Origin: Prosopocoilus inquinatus
Lineage: Eukaryota > Arthropoda > Insecta > Coleoptera > Lucanidae
DNA length: 64,000 nucleotides
NCBI GenBank assembly: GCA_036172665.1
Contig: CM069878.1
Span: forward strand, 20,656,501 to 20,720,500
Direction: 5' to 3'
In this document: in pieces, positions 33,655 through 45,121 of the stretch
Layout: each line of letters opens with the position of its first letter
How positions within the stretch are numbered: position 1 is the first letter of the stretch
Notes under the pieces: generated by a model
What the model saw: only the letters and a program-made list of their open reading frames with translations
Told to the model about the DNA's origin: nothing
Databases searched by the model: none
Translations under genes and position numbers: made by a program

Positions 33655-33935
33655 AAGTAGTTTTGTAGGGGTAGCTGTAATACTTTAGACCTAACTTTTC
33701 AGTTTACACATTTCGTCAAAAATTTTTGAAAGAAATATTCTTTAGATTATTTGGCACAAAAAAGGTTCAGATTCAACTCAATTTTGGAGTAATTGAGGTT
33801 TAAAAGTTCGCATGCACATAATGTTAAAACATAAAATTTATCAATTTCTTATTGTTCACTTTGTATAAAAAGGTGACCTTATTTTTTGATGTTCTATCAC
33901 CCTGAAAATATCGGGAGATATTTCTAAACGACCGT
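33655..33935. repeat. Dispersed repeat R3, copy 1
   Basis: Colinear with 49012-49330: blocks TAGTTTTGTAGGGGTAGCT, TTCTTTAGATTATTTGGCAC, TTTTGGAGTAATTGA, AAAAAGGTGACCTTATTTTT and GGGAGA.ATTTCT. Non-coding. Confidence 0.7.
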
Positions 33936-33938
33936 ATA

Positions 33939-35042
33939 CAGGGAAAGGCAAAAGTATGGTACCGGCTTAATATTTGGAAAAATGTTTGACGTATCTACTT
34001 GAAATTTGGTATGTGATTTAGAGTCAATAAAACCTATATTATCAATTTGTTTCAATTTATCTGCTCTTGTTTCTGAGATCCAACGCTTACTTGATTTTTT
34101 TTAAATGACAACCTGCTGATTTCTTTCCTGTATTTAATAGCTCGTTTAATTCTCTAAACGACTGCATAAAAATATAAATATCATCTATTACATAAGAATA
34201 TTTTCGAGAAAATAACGTTTAATGAAAAAGTTAAGAAAAATGGTTTATTGTTTGATATTCGACAAGATATTAGTTTTAACAAAAAAACTAGAAGACCACA
34301 AGATTATGGGTTGTTCTTAAGATACAACTAAAGCAAACTTCAATAAAAGTTAATTTAAAAACATACGGGGAAGGACAAAAGTATGGAACCGGCTAATTAT
34401 TTCGAAAACTGTTTGACGTATCTGTTTAAAACTTGGTGTGTGATTCAGGGTCACTAAGACTTCAGACATCATCAATTTATTTCAATTGGCTATCGGCTCT
34501 TGTTTCTGAGATCCAACGCCTACTTGATTTTTTTTTAATGACAACCTGCTTATTTTTTTCCTTTATTTAATAGTTCGTTTAATTTTCTAAACGACCATAT
34601 AAAAATAATTATCAATTACATAAGAAAATATTCGTTTTAACAAAAAAACTGTAAAACCACAAGATTATGGGCTGTTTTTAAGATAGAACTAAAGAAAATT
34701 TAATAAAAATTGCCTTAAAAACAAGAAAACAAATACTAAATATCAGCGTAAACCATCTTTTCTAACTTTTTCATTCAAACATTATTTTCTAGAAACTTTC
34801 TTATGCAATTGATAAATATTTTTATGTGGTCGTGTAAAGAATTAAACGAACTATTAAATAGAGAAAAAAAATCAGCAGGTTGTTATTTAAGAAAAACCAA
34901 GTAGGCGTTGGATCTCAGAAACAAGAGCAGATAAACAATTGAAACAAATTGGTAATGTAGGTCCTATTGACTCTGAATCACATACCAAATTTCAAATAGA
35001 TACGTCAAACAGTTTTCGGTTCCATACTTTTGCCCTACCCTG
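33939..35042. mobile_element. CAGGGAAGG-family element, tandem/compound copy
   Basis: Left end CAGGGAAAGGC at 33939 and right end ...CCTACCCTG at 35042 are both next to TA. A second left end (CGGGGAAGGACAAAAGTATG) lies inside at 34366, also after TA, so 34366-35042 is a complete 677-bp copy preceded by a truncated copy. Arms match those of 26186-27356. Confidence 0.72.
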
Positions 35043-35700
35043 TATAAATCTATACAGTGTCAATTAACCTAAAGCAATTATTATTCCTAGTTTAAAAACA
35101 TGCTATTGATACTATAAACCAATAAACATACTTCATTTTTCTCGTTTTCATTACACTTGTAATGTCGGTGATAACGGACGATTGCACCATCACCTCTCAT
35201 TCTTTTGAGCGGAATTTGCGACTGTAAAAGCATACTAAAAAATGTTACGTAGCATGTACAGTTATAACGTAACATATTTTATAAAAAGTAAATTTTACTT
35301 ACGTGTTCTTCAGGAAAATAATGACCACTCTCGTCTATGTTGTCTATCAAACCCAACCGACTACGAATTTTTTTCGAGCGGGAATCACAGAAGCATGTTT
35401 AAATAGGATTACAGTGTTGACAAATTTACTGGAGTCTATTGCACTTAAGTGAAAGTTGTATATCTGCAGTTCTATATACGAAAATGATACTAGCGCCACC
35501 AGTGGATATACGCTGGAACTAAAAGTATACGACTGCTTTCATTTGATCATCATTCGGCCGTCCAGAAAAATTTTGCCAAATGACAGGTAGAGGTCCTAGG
35601 AGTCCCCAAAAATTTTTTTGCATGGGATACAATCGAGCGTCCGTATACGGACGCTCAATTACGGGGGACGCCCAAGTGAACATACATAGTTTATTTCCAG
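35043..35700. other. Noncoding stretch with a 22-nt perfect palindrome
   Basis: 35635-35656 is a perfect palindrome centred on GTATAC with arms GAGCGTCC. No gene recognised. 35530-35660 is locally less AT-rich. Confidence 0.5.
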
Positions 35701-36001
35701 GATTTTTAGGTATCAAGTAACAGGAAATTTATACTTATTTATTCATTTATTCGTTAGAATAAGAACTTTTTTCGGGTCTTTGGACTATTTATTTCCGTAT
35801 TTCCGTGTTGTTTGGTTAGAACTTATTTGTAAGGCTTTTCTGACAGTTCATTTTATATCTTTACATATTAATTTATATATACTTACATTTAGACATATAT
35901 ATCTTTTAAAATGATTAGATTGTTGCTAGTTTTCATATTTTTATGCTTTTATTTGGATGATTAGGTTGTTTTTAGATCTTTTTAGTGCTTTTAAGTTGAT
36001 A

Positions 36002-36046
36002 GCGTACTGAAGATGGCAGCTTAGCTGCCGAAATACTTATCTACGT
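36002..36046 (+). ncRNA. Hammerhead ribozyme in PLE1 3' noncoding region
   Basis: Stem I GCGUA/UACGU (36002-36006 with 36042-36046, one wobble), CUGAAGA (36007-36013), one extra U, stem II GGCAGC/GCUGCC, GAAA, stem III AU/AU around a 4-nt loop, and AUC with cleavage after 36041. The copy at 40.8 kb keeps every helix despite substitutions, one of them in stem I as a wobble. Confidence 0.72.
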
Positions 36047-36218
36047 ATATAAAATTATTATGGGCGGAGATTAATTGATGATAAGAGATTTTCAAATTCA
36101 CATACGTAAATTCTGAGTTTGGGAAGATGCAGGAGCTTTCATAAAGAATAAATTTTTCTGAGAAATCAATATATTAAGAATTTTCCCATATCTAGCCAAC
36201 TTTCTGCCGGTCACTGTA

Positions 36219-37536
36219 TATTATTTTTTTCACTACTACCACTTATACATATTTAATATAATTTTCCTAACCGTTTTATATGTACTTAAGTTAAATGGAA
36301 TTTTGTTAAAAAATACTGTTTAAAAACAGTCTGTGAAAACAAATGAATAGCGCCTAATTGGAGTTTGCATTTCTTGAATGAAGACATAACTTGACCTCTA
36401 CATCTTGGAGTGTAGCGCTGTTCACTTTCGCTAGCCAGGCACATATGCCCGCGAAATTTGATATCTCTCAAGAGTTGTAATTAATTCTCTGCTGAAAGTT
36501 TACTTATTTCGTTTTAACAGTGCATTATTTTGAAGTTAAGTTTGTTGTCGTCAGTGTTAAAGTGATAGATTGATCGACTGTTTTCATTATTAACTAGTAG
36601 GAGAGGAAAAAATATTATTAGCCAAAAGTCTGAAAATCAAGTTCTCCGGTCGAAAACAATGTACATAAGCTGCGTTCGGTTATTATTTTTGGTGCCGATG
36701 TGGTGTAACTAGGTCTAACACGGTAAAATTTAAAGTGCAGCTAGTGCTGAAAGTGCAAATTGGAATATCCGATCGCGCGGGTGCTGTGAGTAGATAAACT
36801 TTATTGAAATTTTGTTGAAACTATTGATGTAACCTCAAGAAACTAAAATTATATTATTCAAGGCGATTGCTAAGATATTAACGTATAAATTATCTTACTC
36901 AGGATATAATTATTAGTTATTATGGTAATTACACACATGTGCTACTTTTATTTATAAATGATTCAATGCACTGAGTACGTGAGTACGTGAATAATCACGT
37001 ACTCACGTATAAACCCATATCAATGGCCTTTATGCATTTCGTACCTAAACCGCGCAGTTTAACTTTTATTTTCATTCAATTTTCCCGTTCTAATTCAAAA
37101 TCACACCGTTAACTCCGTTAAATAACCTGGAACTTATGGTGTAAGCACTAAGTACTCCAACTCACACCAAACCGAATATAATCGAACCGTGCGGTGTTCC
37201 CACTTTTAACCACCGAGAGTATAAACGAACGACAAGGTGAGCTTGGTGCAAACAGTGTGAAAAGTGTAATATATCCGAACGCAGCACATAGGGGTAACGA
37301 ACCCAAAAAGTTGGCCAAAATTATTTTTTCGTGTTTTCGCATTTATTCGGTGACAGTAAAGTATTTTAGACTGAAATTTATTATCAGTTACCCTGTGCCG
37401 GGCGCACAATTTAATTATGCACCATATGAATTTCTTTTAATTCCTACCCCCCATTTTAGTTACTGTTGAAAAAGCAACATATCGAATATGATCTATCCGT
37501 TCGCCGCAAGACGTCTCCTTAATTTTCGACTCTGTA
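36219..37536. other. Noncoding stretch
   Basis: No gene supported. 36480-36800 is less AT-rich and followed by a GTGAGTAG donor-like string at 36786; an untranslated exon could hide here but nothing confirms it. Confidence 0.3.
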
Positions 37537-38189
37537 CAGGATGTTCATGGGAAGCCGGTACAGTAGCAAACTTTATTATTTGCATTTTTATGAAGTAACT
37601 TAAATTAGAAGTTTCAGGACGTTCCTGCTCGTATTTAGGGTACCATTAGAAAATCAAATGACGAATCAGGTTTACGAGATTTTCTATTCTTTTCAATTTT
37701 TTTAAAGAGAACATTGTATTTTTTATCATCGTTTCATTTAAAAAAAATCGAAAGTAATCGAAAATCTCGTAAACCTGATATTTATTCATTTATTTCTGCG
37801 CAGGTACCATTAATTCGAGCAAGAAAGTCCTGAAATTTCTCTAATTTCAGGTACCTGCTGAAATTTCAAATAAAAAAGCTAACTATAGTAGCCATTTTCT
37901 GTGAACACCAAAATTTATTTACTAAATATAAATTAAATTATAGGAGTAAAATGGCAAGCTTTTAGAGATTATATTTTAAGGACATAATTAATTTAATATC
38001 CTGAACCTAACATTCCATTTAAAAAAGTTGAAAACAATTGAAAATCTCGAAAACTTCATAGTCATTTGTTTTTCCGAGAGCACCATAAAATCGAGGAGGA
38101 AAGATCCTGAAACTTTTGTAATTTAAATTACTTCGTAAAAATTCAAATAAGATAGTTAGCTATAGTAGCGGATTTTCATGAACACTCTG
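37537..38189. mobile_element. TA-flanked element of family D
   Basis: CAGGATGTTCATGGGAAG at the left has an inverted counterpart ending CACTCTG at 38189. TA lies on both sides (37535-37536, 38190-38191). Inner arms repeat CGTAAACCTGAT and CCTGAAACTT blocks in both orientations. Related pieces are at 6975-7110 and 55395-56350. Non-coding. Confidence 0.7.
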
Positions 38190-38191
38190 TA

Positions 38192-40759
38192 CAGGACAGT
38201 TTGAATATGAATTCTTTCTTTTGTTCTTCAGGACATGTAGAATTCTTAACTATCGTTTTGTATAAAGTCTAGTTTTTTGCCTTCTATTGCAAATCACAGC
38301 AATAGGAAAATAATTGTTATAAATTTATAAGCAAACCAACTATTTAAAAATTAATGGTTGATATGAACAGTGCTTATATGACTCAACGTCTTCCGTTACA
38401 GAAATCACAGCATATAGCTTCAAAGAAGAATTACAAACAGTTTGAATTTAATTATTTTTTGAGTCAGACATATACGTTTAACACAATCGACTATCAAGGT
38501 GCTTTGATCCCTTTGATGGTATTTTGTTCATCTACCCGAGGAAAAAAAAAGAAGAGTACCATCTATATCCCTAAGTATTGTTCTATCTTAGGTAAGAGTT
38601 ATTGTAGTCAAATTCACGATTTTTCTACTTTTGGCAAGCTTTTCGGTGCAAATACCCGTATGTGCACACCTAAAATGGTGTGTTCTACAGCTAGTAACGG
38701 AAAAAATATTTTTTTTTACATTTAACAGAAACAACTAAACTTTTAACGTTGCTATATTTAAATACACCTTGTTTACTGTTCATTGTACGCCGACATACGC
38801 ACTTTGAGTAATTTTAGTATTTCTTACTTATTTCAACAATTTTTAAAGTTAAAGCTTCTTCGTGGAAAACGATTTGTTTGTTTTGTATGTAGCAATTAGT
38901 TCAGTTTCATTGGGTTTTACACGTATTTAATGCTGCTTCAAGTTATTGCAAGAGAGGATTTTCTTTTTTGACCGCCGCCACGCAAGCTTGCGTGTTCTGG
39001 TCCGCAACAACTAATTTGAATACCATCTCAATTTATCAGAGCTGTCGTTCAGTTCACAATAAATCCATATCTCAGGTGTGTGAATTTTTTTAAAGGTGTC
39101 TTTTGCCCGTGAAAATCCGCTGCTCTTCTTTCAAAATTAAAAGAAACGCGATGCTACTGTGTTTAGAACAGAAAATTTAAGTGCAATTTCCAAGGCAGGA
39201 TGAAAATTTACTGTAAATCGAGTATTTTTATGACGAAAATGGATGGAAAAAGTATCTGTTTTCCGGAAGAAAGCTTTTGTTTAGGTAATCAGCAGAGTGA
39301 AGATATTTTTAAGATATAAGGTAAACAAACAAGAGAAGTGAAAAAGTAGGTCCACGCGGTCTAGTGTGTCGTATAAATCCATTAGCGCACACTAAAAAGA
39401 ATTCTTTAAACTGAGTTCGACATTTAGAGTTTAGTGCTCAGCGAGCGTGCGACTCTTATACCTAGCACACTCATGCAGATGATGTTGCCTTATTTTGTTC
39501 CGTCATTAGTAATTAGTGAATAGTAATCTCTTCTTTTACATTTGTTTTAACTTAATTTTATTATATTAATTCACTTTAATTAAATTGAAAAACAAAATGG
39601 ATTTTGTTTTTAATTATGCACTGTGGTGAACGTCATTGTGAACGGAAATAAATGTGTCTTGTGGATTATAGTACATAACTAGTGGAGAAGGTTTATTAAC
39701 AGCAACGGGCGAATTGTTCACTCTGTTAGTAGGGAAGACTCATTAAGTACAAAAGTTTTTTCGTCTCTAATGCTCGTATTTTCTGATTCAATGGCGTTTT
39801 AGTGAGAAATTTCATACTAACATCGGTAGCAGAAGTGTATCTGGTCGGTTCCAACAGAAGTTCCATCACGGATCGGTCAACGGGGCTTGACCTAACGACC
39901 TGCTAGGGCGCCAGAACGGGACATTAGCCACTTATTTATCCCCCGGAACCGATCGAGCGACGCCTGGGAGGGATTTGTTCGCTATTTATGATGTCGCAAA
40001 TAAAACAAACTGCAAATGCTGGATTAAAACGCTTAAAGAGATTTTTCACTTTAATATACGTTTGTTTTTCACGTCCGCTTAACGGACTGTGTAAACGATG
40101 CCCGGCTTTCTATGCCAAGAGCGAAATTATTTTTGTCAATTTTTAAATTGAAAACTAAATTTACCCAGACGGCTTACCGTTAGTTAGTCACGTTTCAAAT
40201 TGTCGACGCCTGCCAACATGTTCCCGTTATTTTACTGACGAGGCTTTTAACCCTTCCACCACTGGAACACTTGATCTAACAATAATACTTCGAAATTTCG
40301 GTGAGTGGCGGAGATTAAGCCCGCCGAAAGGGAGTTAAATTAAATCTCTAATTGAAAAACAATTGATGGTAAAAGGATCACACGTCATTTTACAAATATT
40401 CGGACTAGGACAATATCTGATTATGAACAGGCCATATACCATGTGTTAATTAATTACAAATTACAAATAATAGGACTAAGAAAATCTCTTATTATGATCA
40501 GGTAATTATGACATTTCATTTACTACAAGAAAAATTTGCCAATTTGATTTTAAGAGAAGCAGAATCGTCCTGCATCAATAAACTTTTATATAAATCGATA
40601 ATAAAAAAAATCACATTTGCAGCACACTTTTTGACAAACAAATCAACAAATCTTGATGAAACAGATTTTATAAAAATTTGGAATGAATTCATTTTGAGGA
40701 AATTTTAGGTTTGTGGGGAAATTTTTAGTAGTTCGCAGAGAAAACGATTTGGACCAATC
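38192..40759. other. Noncoding stretch with an unidentified ORF
   Basis: A 123-codon plus frame at 38354-38725 (Met start, Lys- and Cys-containing, no recognised domain) is the longest frame and could be chance. 39840-40000 is markedly less AT-rich. 40385-40425 and 40455-40500 are similar blocks on GGACTA.GA.AAT.TCT.ATTATGA, and a third copy is at 45351. Confidence 0.35.
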
Positions 40760-40871
40760 TAATTGAAATTAACCTTCGCCCACAATAATTTTTATATCCA
40801 TAGATGCGTATTTCGGCAGCTACGCTGCCATCTTCAGTACGCTACCAAGTTAAAAGCACTAAAAAGATCTA
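40760..40871 (-). repeat. Inverted terminal piece of PLE3
   Basis: On the minus strand this is the PLE1/PLE3-type 3' noncoding sequence (AGATCTTTTTAGTGCTTTTAA, then the hammerhead, then AAAATTATTGTGGGCG). It directly precedes the plus-strand PLE3 coding remnant, giving a head-to-head arrangement. Confidence 0.75.
40798..40843 (-). ncRNA. Hammerhead ribozyme in PLE3 terminal piece
   Basis: Minus strand: stem I 40838-40841 with 40799-40802 (4 bp, one G-U), CUGAAGA (40831-40837), extra U, GGCAGC/GCUGCC with loop GUA, GAAA, AU/AU stem III and AUC (cleavage after 40803). Compared with 36002-36046, loops and one stem I base changed while pairing was kept. Confidence 0.7.
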
Positions 40872-40879
40872 AGATCTAA

Positions 40880-42650
40880 AAAAGATCTAAAGAACTTAAA
40901 TATATTAAAAATGTTGCGGTTCATAACTGTTATACCCCCCAAATAGTAGATAACGTAATTAGGAAGATTAGCTATAGGAAACAGGTCCAAAATTCTAGCA
41001 CTTTAACGGAAACCTCATCTCTAGGAAAATTTGTTAAAATGCCTTTCGATCCGTTTTGCATCATCGAGGGGTGCGTCATTAAAATTCTTAAGAGAAGTAG
41101 TCGACTTACACTTCCACTACAAAGACATATTTTTAAAACCCAAAACTTACGATTAGGTTTTTCAACTAACAATACCGTAAAGCATTTATTGGGAAAACCG
41201 AAAGATAAAGTTGATGTTCAACAGAAATCTGGAATTTATGAAATTAAGTGTAACGAATGTACTAGTAAATACAGGGTGTAATCAAATTAGTTTCACATAT
41301 TAATATCGCAAGTTCCTCATCATGTAAGAGAATTAATGCTGCAACTACCAAAAGTCTGGCTCAAAAATAAAAAAATTATCTAGTGGAGGAGTATTGACTC
41401 TTTTGTTTGAGAACTTTTGGTCGGCCGTGCACAAAAACAACGTTATAAAACAAAATTCGAGCAAGATTCAAGGTCAATTGCTTGATTGCATTTTAAAAGC
41501 TTTATGGGAATACTATAAAATAGAATCACCAACCCATTAAAGACGACAATTCAAATTGACAACCTCTTGGTCGTGGCCCGCGTGTGCATTAGAATTAAAG
41601 GAGAACAATTTAAATCTGCTTGCATTGATCAGAATTAAATCTGTTTCATTAGATAATCAACAATAACTAGATATTGACATCCTGGTCTTTGTAAACCAAT
41701 AGTACACATAATTTACAGTGCTAATTTCGCGTATTAAAGTAATTAAAAAAAATTATTAGTCGCTCTGATTGATTATCGCTTTTTTAATTATTTCCACTAA
41801 CGAATACGTTTCTTCGTAGTTCGAGTTCGATGACGCTTTATTGTTTTGGTTCCACAGAATAATAAAAGCGATGACTGCATTCAATAATGATTTTCCGAAA
41901 TGCAGAAAGAAAAGACATTCTTAACCATTTTGCGCAGTAAAGAAATACCAATGCAGTTTATTGACCAGCAAATAAAAGTACACGATGAATACGTATGAAT
42001 TAGTAAAATAATTTTAGAAAATGGAATTTTTAATTTTTATTTATTTTTACAGTTTTGTGAACAGAAAACTATTAACAATTACGTGAAAATTGAGAAAATT
42101 GATTGATTTAATAAGCAACGCGATAGATATTTATAATTCTTTTTCGTTATGGAATTACATAAGCGAAGATTTTAACCCAGTCTCCTTCAGTTCGATGACG
42201 CTTTATTTTTTTACGACGTTTTATGATGCGCTTGTAGAAACTGATACACGGCCAGTCAGAGGTTTTCAAACAAAAAGTCTCCGGGCTCTGGGGGGGTTTT
42301 AATTTCTTTAATTTTTCACCAATAAAATTCATATTTGCAGAAATCACTTTCTTAAGTGAGAAAGAACTTACAGTTTTAATATGTGAAACTTATTTGATTA
42401 CAGGCTGTATATTGGACAAACAAAAAGAAATATATTAACACGTTTTAAAGAACATTTAAGTCACTACAGATACAGTAAGTTTGAGCAATGAAATGTTGCA
42501 CATCATATTTACAATACAGGACACAGTGTTATTAAGGATAATTTAAAACTCATTAAGGAAGTTTCAAATAATAGGGAATTAAATGCTTACGAAAGTATTT
42601 TTATTCGGAAAAATAAAAATAATTTCATGAATTCAGACAACGGAACAATA
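40880..42650 (+). pseudogene. PLE3 RT end and GIY-YIG endonuclease relic
   Basis: 40900-41270 is nearly identical to the end of PLE1 (MPFDPFC, KTQNLRLGFSTN, KHLLGKP, then GIYEIKCNECTSKY). A TA-flanked element (41272-42407) splits the nuclease just before YIG. From 42410 the frame continues with IGQTKRNILTRFKEHLSHY, a stop at 42488, HHIYNTGHSVI, and the catalytic-Glu region ELNAYESIFI and NKNNFMNSDNG. GIY, YIG, Arg, Glu and Asn positions of the family are all present, but the stop and missing RT make it dead. Confidence 0.9.
41272..42407. mobile_element. TA-flanked TIR element inserted in PLE3
   Basis: CAGGGTGTAATCAAATTAG and its complement ending ...TTACAGGCTG form inverted ends, flanked by TA (41270-41271, 42408-42409). 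Removing it with one TA rejoins the codons of the YIG motif in PLE3, which fixes the boundaries. A related end is at 61318-61608. Non-coding. Confidence 0.9.
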
Positions 42651-43632
42651 CCTAGTTCCGTATTATTTGATTTGATTATTTCTAATTTTAGGTTGTTATT
42701 TGACGGTTTATATTTAGATATACAGGCTGGACCAATAGTGCGTATTCGGTGGATTGCGCCTACATTAATGCAGATTTTGAACATTTGTTTTCGCTATTAC
42801 TTACCTGTGGTATAGATGCATGATTTAAAATTAGTTACAATTATACAGGGGGTTCTATGTGGCTGTGACAGACCAAACTTGTGTTTTTTTTTAATAGAAC
42901 GTACTGTGTGTTATGGTTTATTTCGATTCATCTTTAAGAGTAGATAAATTTATTATGAGGATATTATGCACCTTTAAAATTCGTCATTTAAATTTTATAG
43001 TAACATTACATAACCTCTATGCAACAGAAAACAATTTCGATCTCGAACATATTCCTATTATTTTACACAGGGTGATTCATAACTCCGATGTTTATTGTAC
43101 TCGGTTAGTTTAAATGGAACAGCCTATATTTTATGACTGAATTTAGTAGATCTTTGATTAAGCTTTACAATGACATAAGGTTCAGTACGTGTTACACAAC
43201 AAGCCTACACACAGTAAGATGTCAAATTTGTAAATTCATAAAACTTGCCTGATTACTTTAAGTAAGATTAAGTAACGCTAAGGAACGCAACAAACCACAA
43301 TAACAATAGCAATGAAAATTTCTGTAAAATTATAACCATAATAATAATAATAACAATTTATTTAACTTTAATAACAATATAGAAAATTTTCAAAATGATA
43401 ACCATGGTCCTTTTCACATAATTATTTTCTGTGACAAAGAGATTGATTCTCATTTAAATCATATGTTATAGTTATTTGTATTATTACTGTTATTGTTATT
43501 GGTATTTTTATTGGTATCTTTATTTATTTTGTTGTTTTATTTAAAATAATCAGAGTGTTGATAAAATTAAAATTTTAGTAGTTAAGCATTAGTTTCGCAG
43601 GCAACGGATCTGACACCTGACACTGGTTGGGA

Positions 43633-43644
43633 GGGGGGGGGGGG
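43633..43644 (+). repeat. Poly-G run of 12
   Basis: Twelve consecutive G residues preceded by GGGA, unusual in this AT-rich window. Confidence 0.9.
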
Positions 43645-43739
43645 ATCTTCAGGCGTGGATTCGGTCCCCACTGCCAGTGCATATTCTATGTGAAAGATGG
43701 AATTTTTGTCGGTTATTGTTTGGTAGAATTTTCTTCGAA

Positions 43740-43945
43740 CTACACAGTAAAAAAAAATTGTAGTAAAATACGGGATAGCTACAATTGCAGCAAATTTTGT
43801 TACAAATTGTAGGGCATTTTACTACACACACATTTTAAATTCGTGAAATTTACTACAATTACGTGAAAGATTTCTACAAGTTTCAATTATCCCCTATTTT
43901 ACTACAAACTGTAGTAATTTTTACTACACAGTTTTTTCTGTGTGG
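43740..43945. mobile_element. Short MITE with CTACACAG ends and TTGTAGTAAAAT boxes
   Basis: Inverted ends CTACACAGTAAAAAA / complement of CCACACAGAAAAAAC enclose several TGTAGTAAAAT boxes on both strands. About 206 bp, non-coding. Confidence 0.65.
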
Positions 43946-44372
43946 TGTTTCTGTATTTCCCTTGTTTGTAAGGGAGAGAAGGTAAAGATGTAGTAAGACG
44001 GTCGCAGTCACAGTTAATGATCATAATTACCAACCATTACAATTCAACACAACAACACAACAAACCAGAAAGCTTGGAGCCTTGGGTGGTATTAAATAAA
44101 AGTATGCATACAGTTTTTTTTTTATGTTACAGATGAAATAAATATAAATTTTGAACAGACTAAAAGTACAAACAGTCTCAATACAGATTTTTTAATTAAA
44201 ATTAACTAAATTATAGACAAAATATTCCTTTGGAAGATGGAATAATTGCTGATTTACGAATCTACGAATTTGAAATCTTACTGTGTGTAGGTTTATTGGC
44301 GTCCTGTTTATTAAATTTTGAAAACGTGGTAGTTGATCGGGTTTTTAGGACAAAAAATATTCTAAGTCATTC

Positions 44373-44414
44373 AGCTGACCAGTTTCGATTTTATTCTAAA
44401 CCTTCATCAGAGCC
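44373..44414 (-). ncRNA. Hammerhead motif, canonical CUGAUGA core (copy a)
   Basis: Minus strand: stem I 44411-44414 with 44373-44376 (4 bp), CUGAUGA (44404-44410), one extra A, stem II GGUUU/AAAUC region with a G-U, GAAAC (44382-44386), UG loop, GUC with cleavage after 44377. Confidence 0.65.
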
Positions 44415-44650
44415 TCTGATTAAAACAAAAATGGATAAACTACAAACTATCAAAGATTTGGGGTAAATTTACATAATAACAGCCGGGTTCAATTAAAACA
44501 TGTTTGAAGCAAAGTTCATCAATAATGGAATGATTTTTAACAATTAACAATAACTGATTAAAGATAAAACAAAGTTAAAAGTAACCTTACAAAACGTACG
44601 CTAGATGACAAAAGATGGTTTGTAGTTTATCCGTTTTTGTTTTACTCAGA

Positions 44651-44692
44651 GGCTCTGATGAAGGTTTAAAATAAAACCGAAACTGGTCAGCT
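44651..44692 (+). ncRNA. Hammerhead motif, canonical CUGAUGA core (copy b)
   Basis: Stem I GGCU/AGCU (44651-44654 with 44689-44692), CUGAUGA (44655-44661), one extra A, stem II GGUUU/AAACC (44663-44667 with 44674-44678), GAAAC, UG, GUC ending 44688. It is the inverted sibling of copy a; the C-to-U difference in stem II keeps pairing as a wobble. Confidence 0.7.
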
Positions 44693-45121
44693 GAATGATT
44701 TAGTATCTTTTTTGTCCTAAAAACCCGTTCAACTACCACGTTTTCAACATAGAGGTTATGTAACGTTACTGTAAAATTTAAATGCCGAATTTTTATAAAC
44801 GTCTAATCTGTAAAACATCAAATAATAGCATTTTTTTACGTTGAAATGTCAATATCTCAAAAACTATTAGGTTTAGGTACATAACATCCTTATAATAAAT
44901 TTATGTACTCTTAAAGACGAATCGATATAAACCATAATATACAGTACGTTCCATTAAAAAAAAATACACACACATACGCACAGCCACACGGAACACTCTG
45001 TATAATTGTAACTAATTTTAAATCATCTATATCACCGGTAAGTAGTAGCGAAAACAGATTTTCAAAATCTGCATTAATACAGGCGCTATCCACCGAATAC
45101 GCACTATTGACCCTTCCTGTA

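Larger units (their letters stand above)
28131..36166 (+). mobile_element. Penelope-like element 1 (PLE1), heavily interrupted
   Basis: A ~45-bp block beginning GATTTCTCAGAAAAATTTATTC (28134) occurs in reverse complement at 36123-36166, so PLE1 is bounded by short inverted copies of its terminal sequence, a known Penelope trait. The coding part is at 28201-29776 and the 3' noncoding part with a hammerhead at about 35700-36166. Between them lie PLE2, PLE4, a retrozyme remnant and TIR elements. That the two ends belong to one insertion is inferred. Confidence 0.6.
25598..36216. mobile_element. Outer Tc1-like element expanded by nested insertions
   Basis: CAGTGACCGGCAGAAAGTTG at 25598 has its inverted complement ending at 36216. 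Similarity continues inward (ATAT, GGAAAATTCTT), and both sides are flanked by TA (25596-25597, 36217-36218). This indicates a small TA-targeting element that has since accumulated a foldback, a retrozyme and PLEs with their own insertions. No transposase of its own was recognised. It is also possible that the two ends belong to two separate copies. Confidence 0.6.
42723..45119. mobile_element. Long-TIR element in PLE3 3' region, carrying hammerheads
   Basis: CAGGCTGGACCAATAGTGCG on the left and the inverted counterpart ending ...TTGACCCTTCCTG are flanked by TA (42721-42722, 45120-45121). The arms stay alignable for some 300-400 bp, with AATGCAGATTTTGAA, TTAGTTACAATTATACAG and ACATAACCTCTATG blocks. 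The centre holds an inverted pair of hammerhead-bearing segments (44319-44450, 44620-44755), a MITE and a poly-G tract. A 78-codon frame (44230-44466) overlaps one hammerhead segment and is likely fortuitous. Confidence 0.75.

Noticed and set aside
36480..36800. Promoter plus first exon with a GTGAGTAG donor
   Set aside because: A single donor-like string and mild composition change are insufficient without a downstream coding exon.
38354..38725. 123-codon plus frame as a host gene
   Set aside because: No domain, no splice or promoter support, and AT-rich low-information sequence at the end; left as part of a noncoding stretch.
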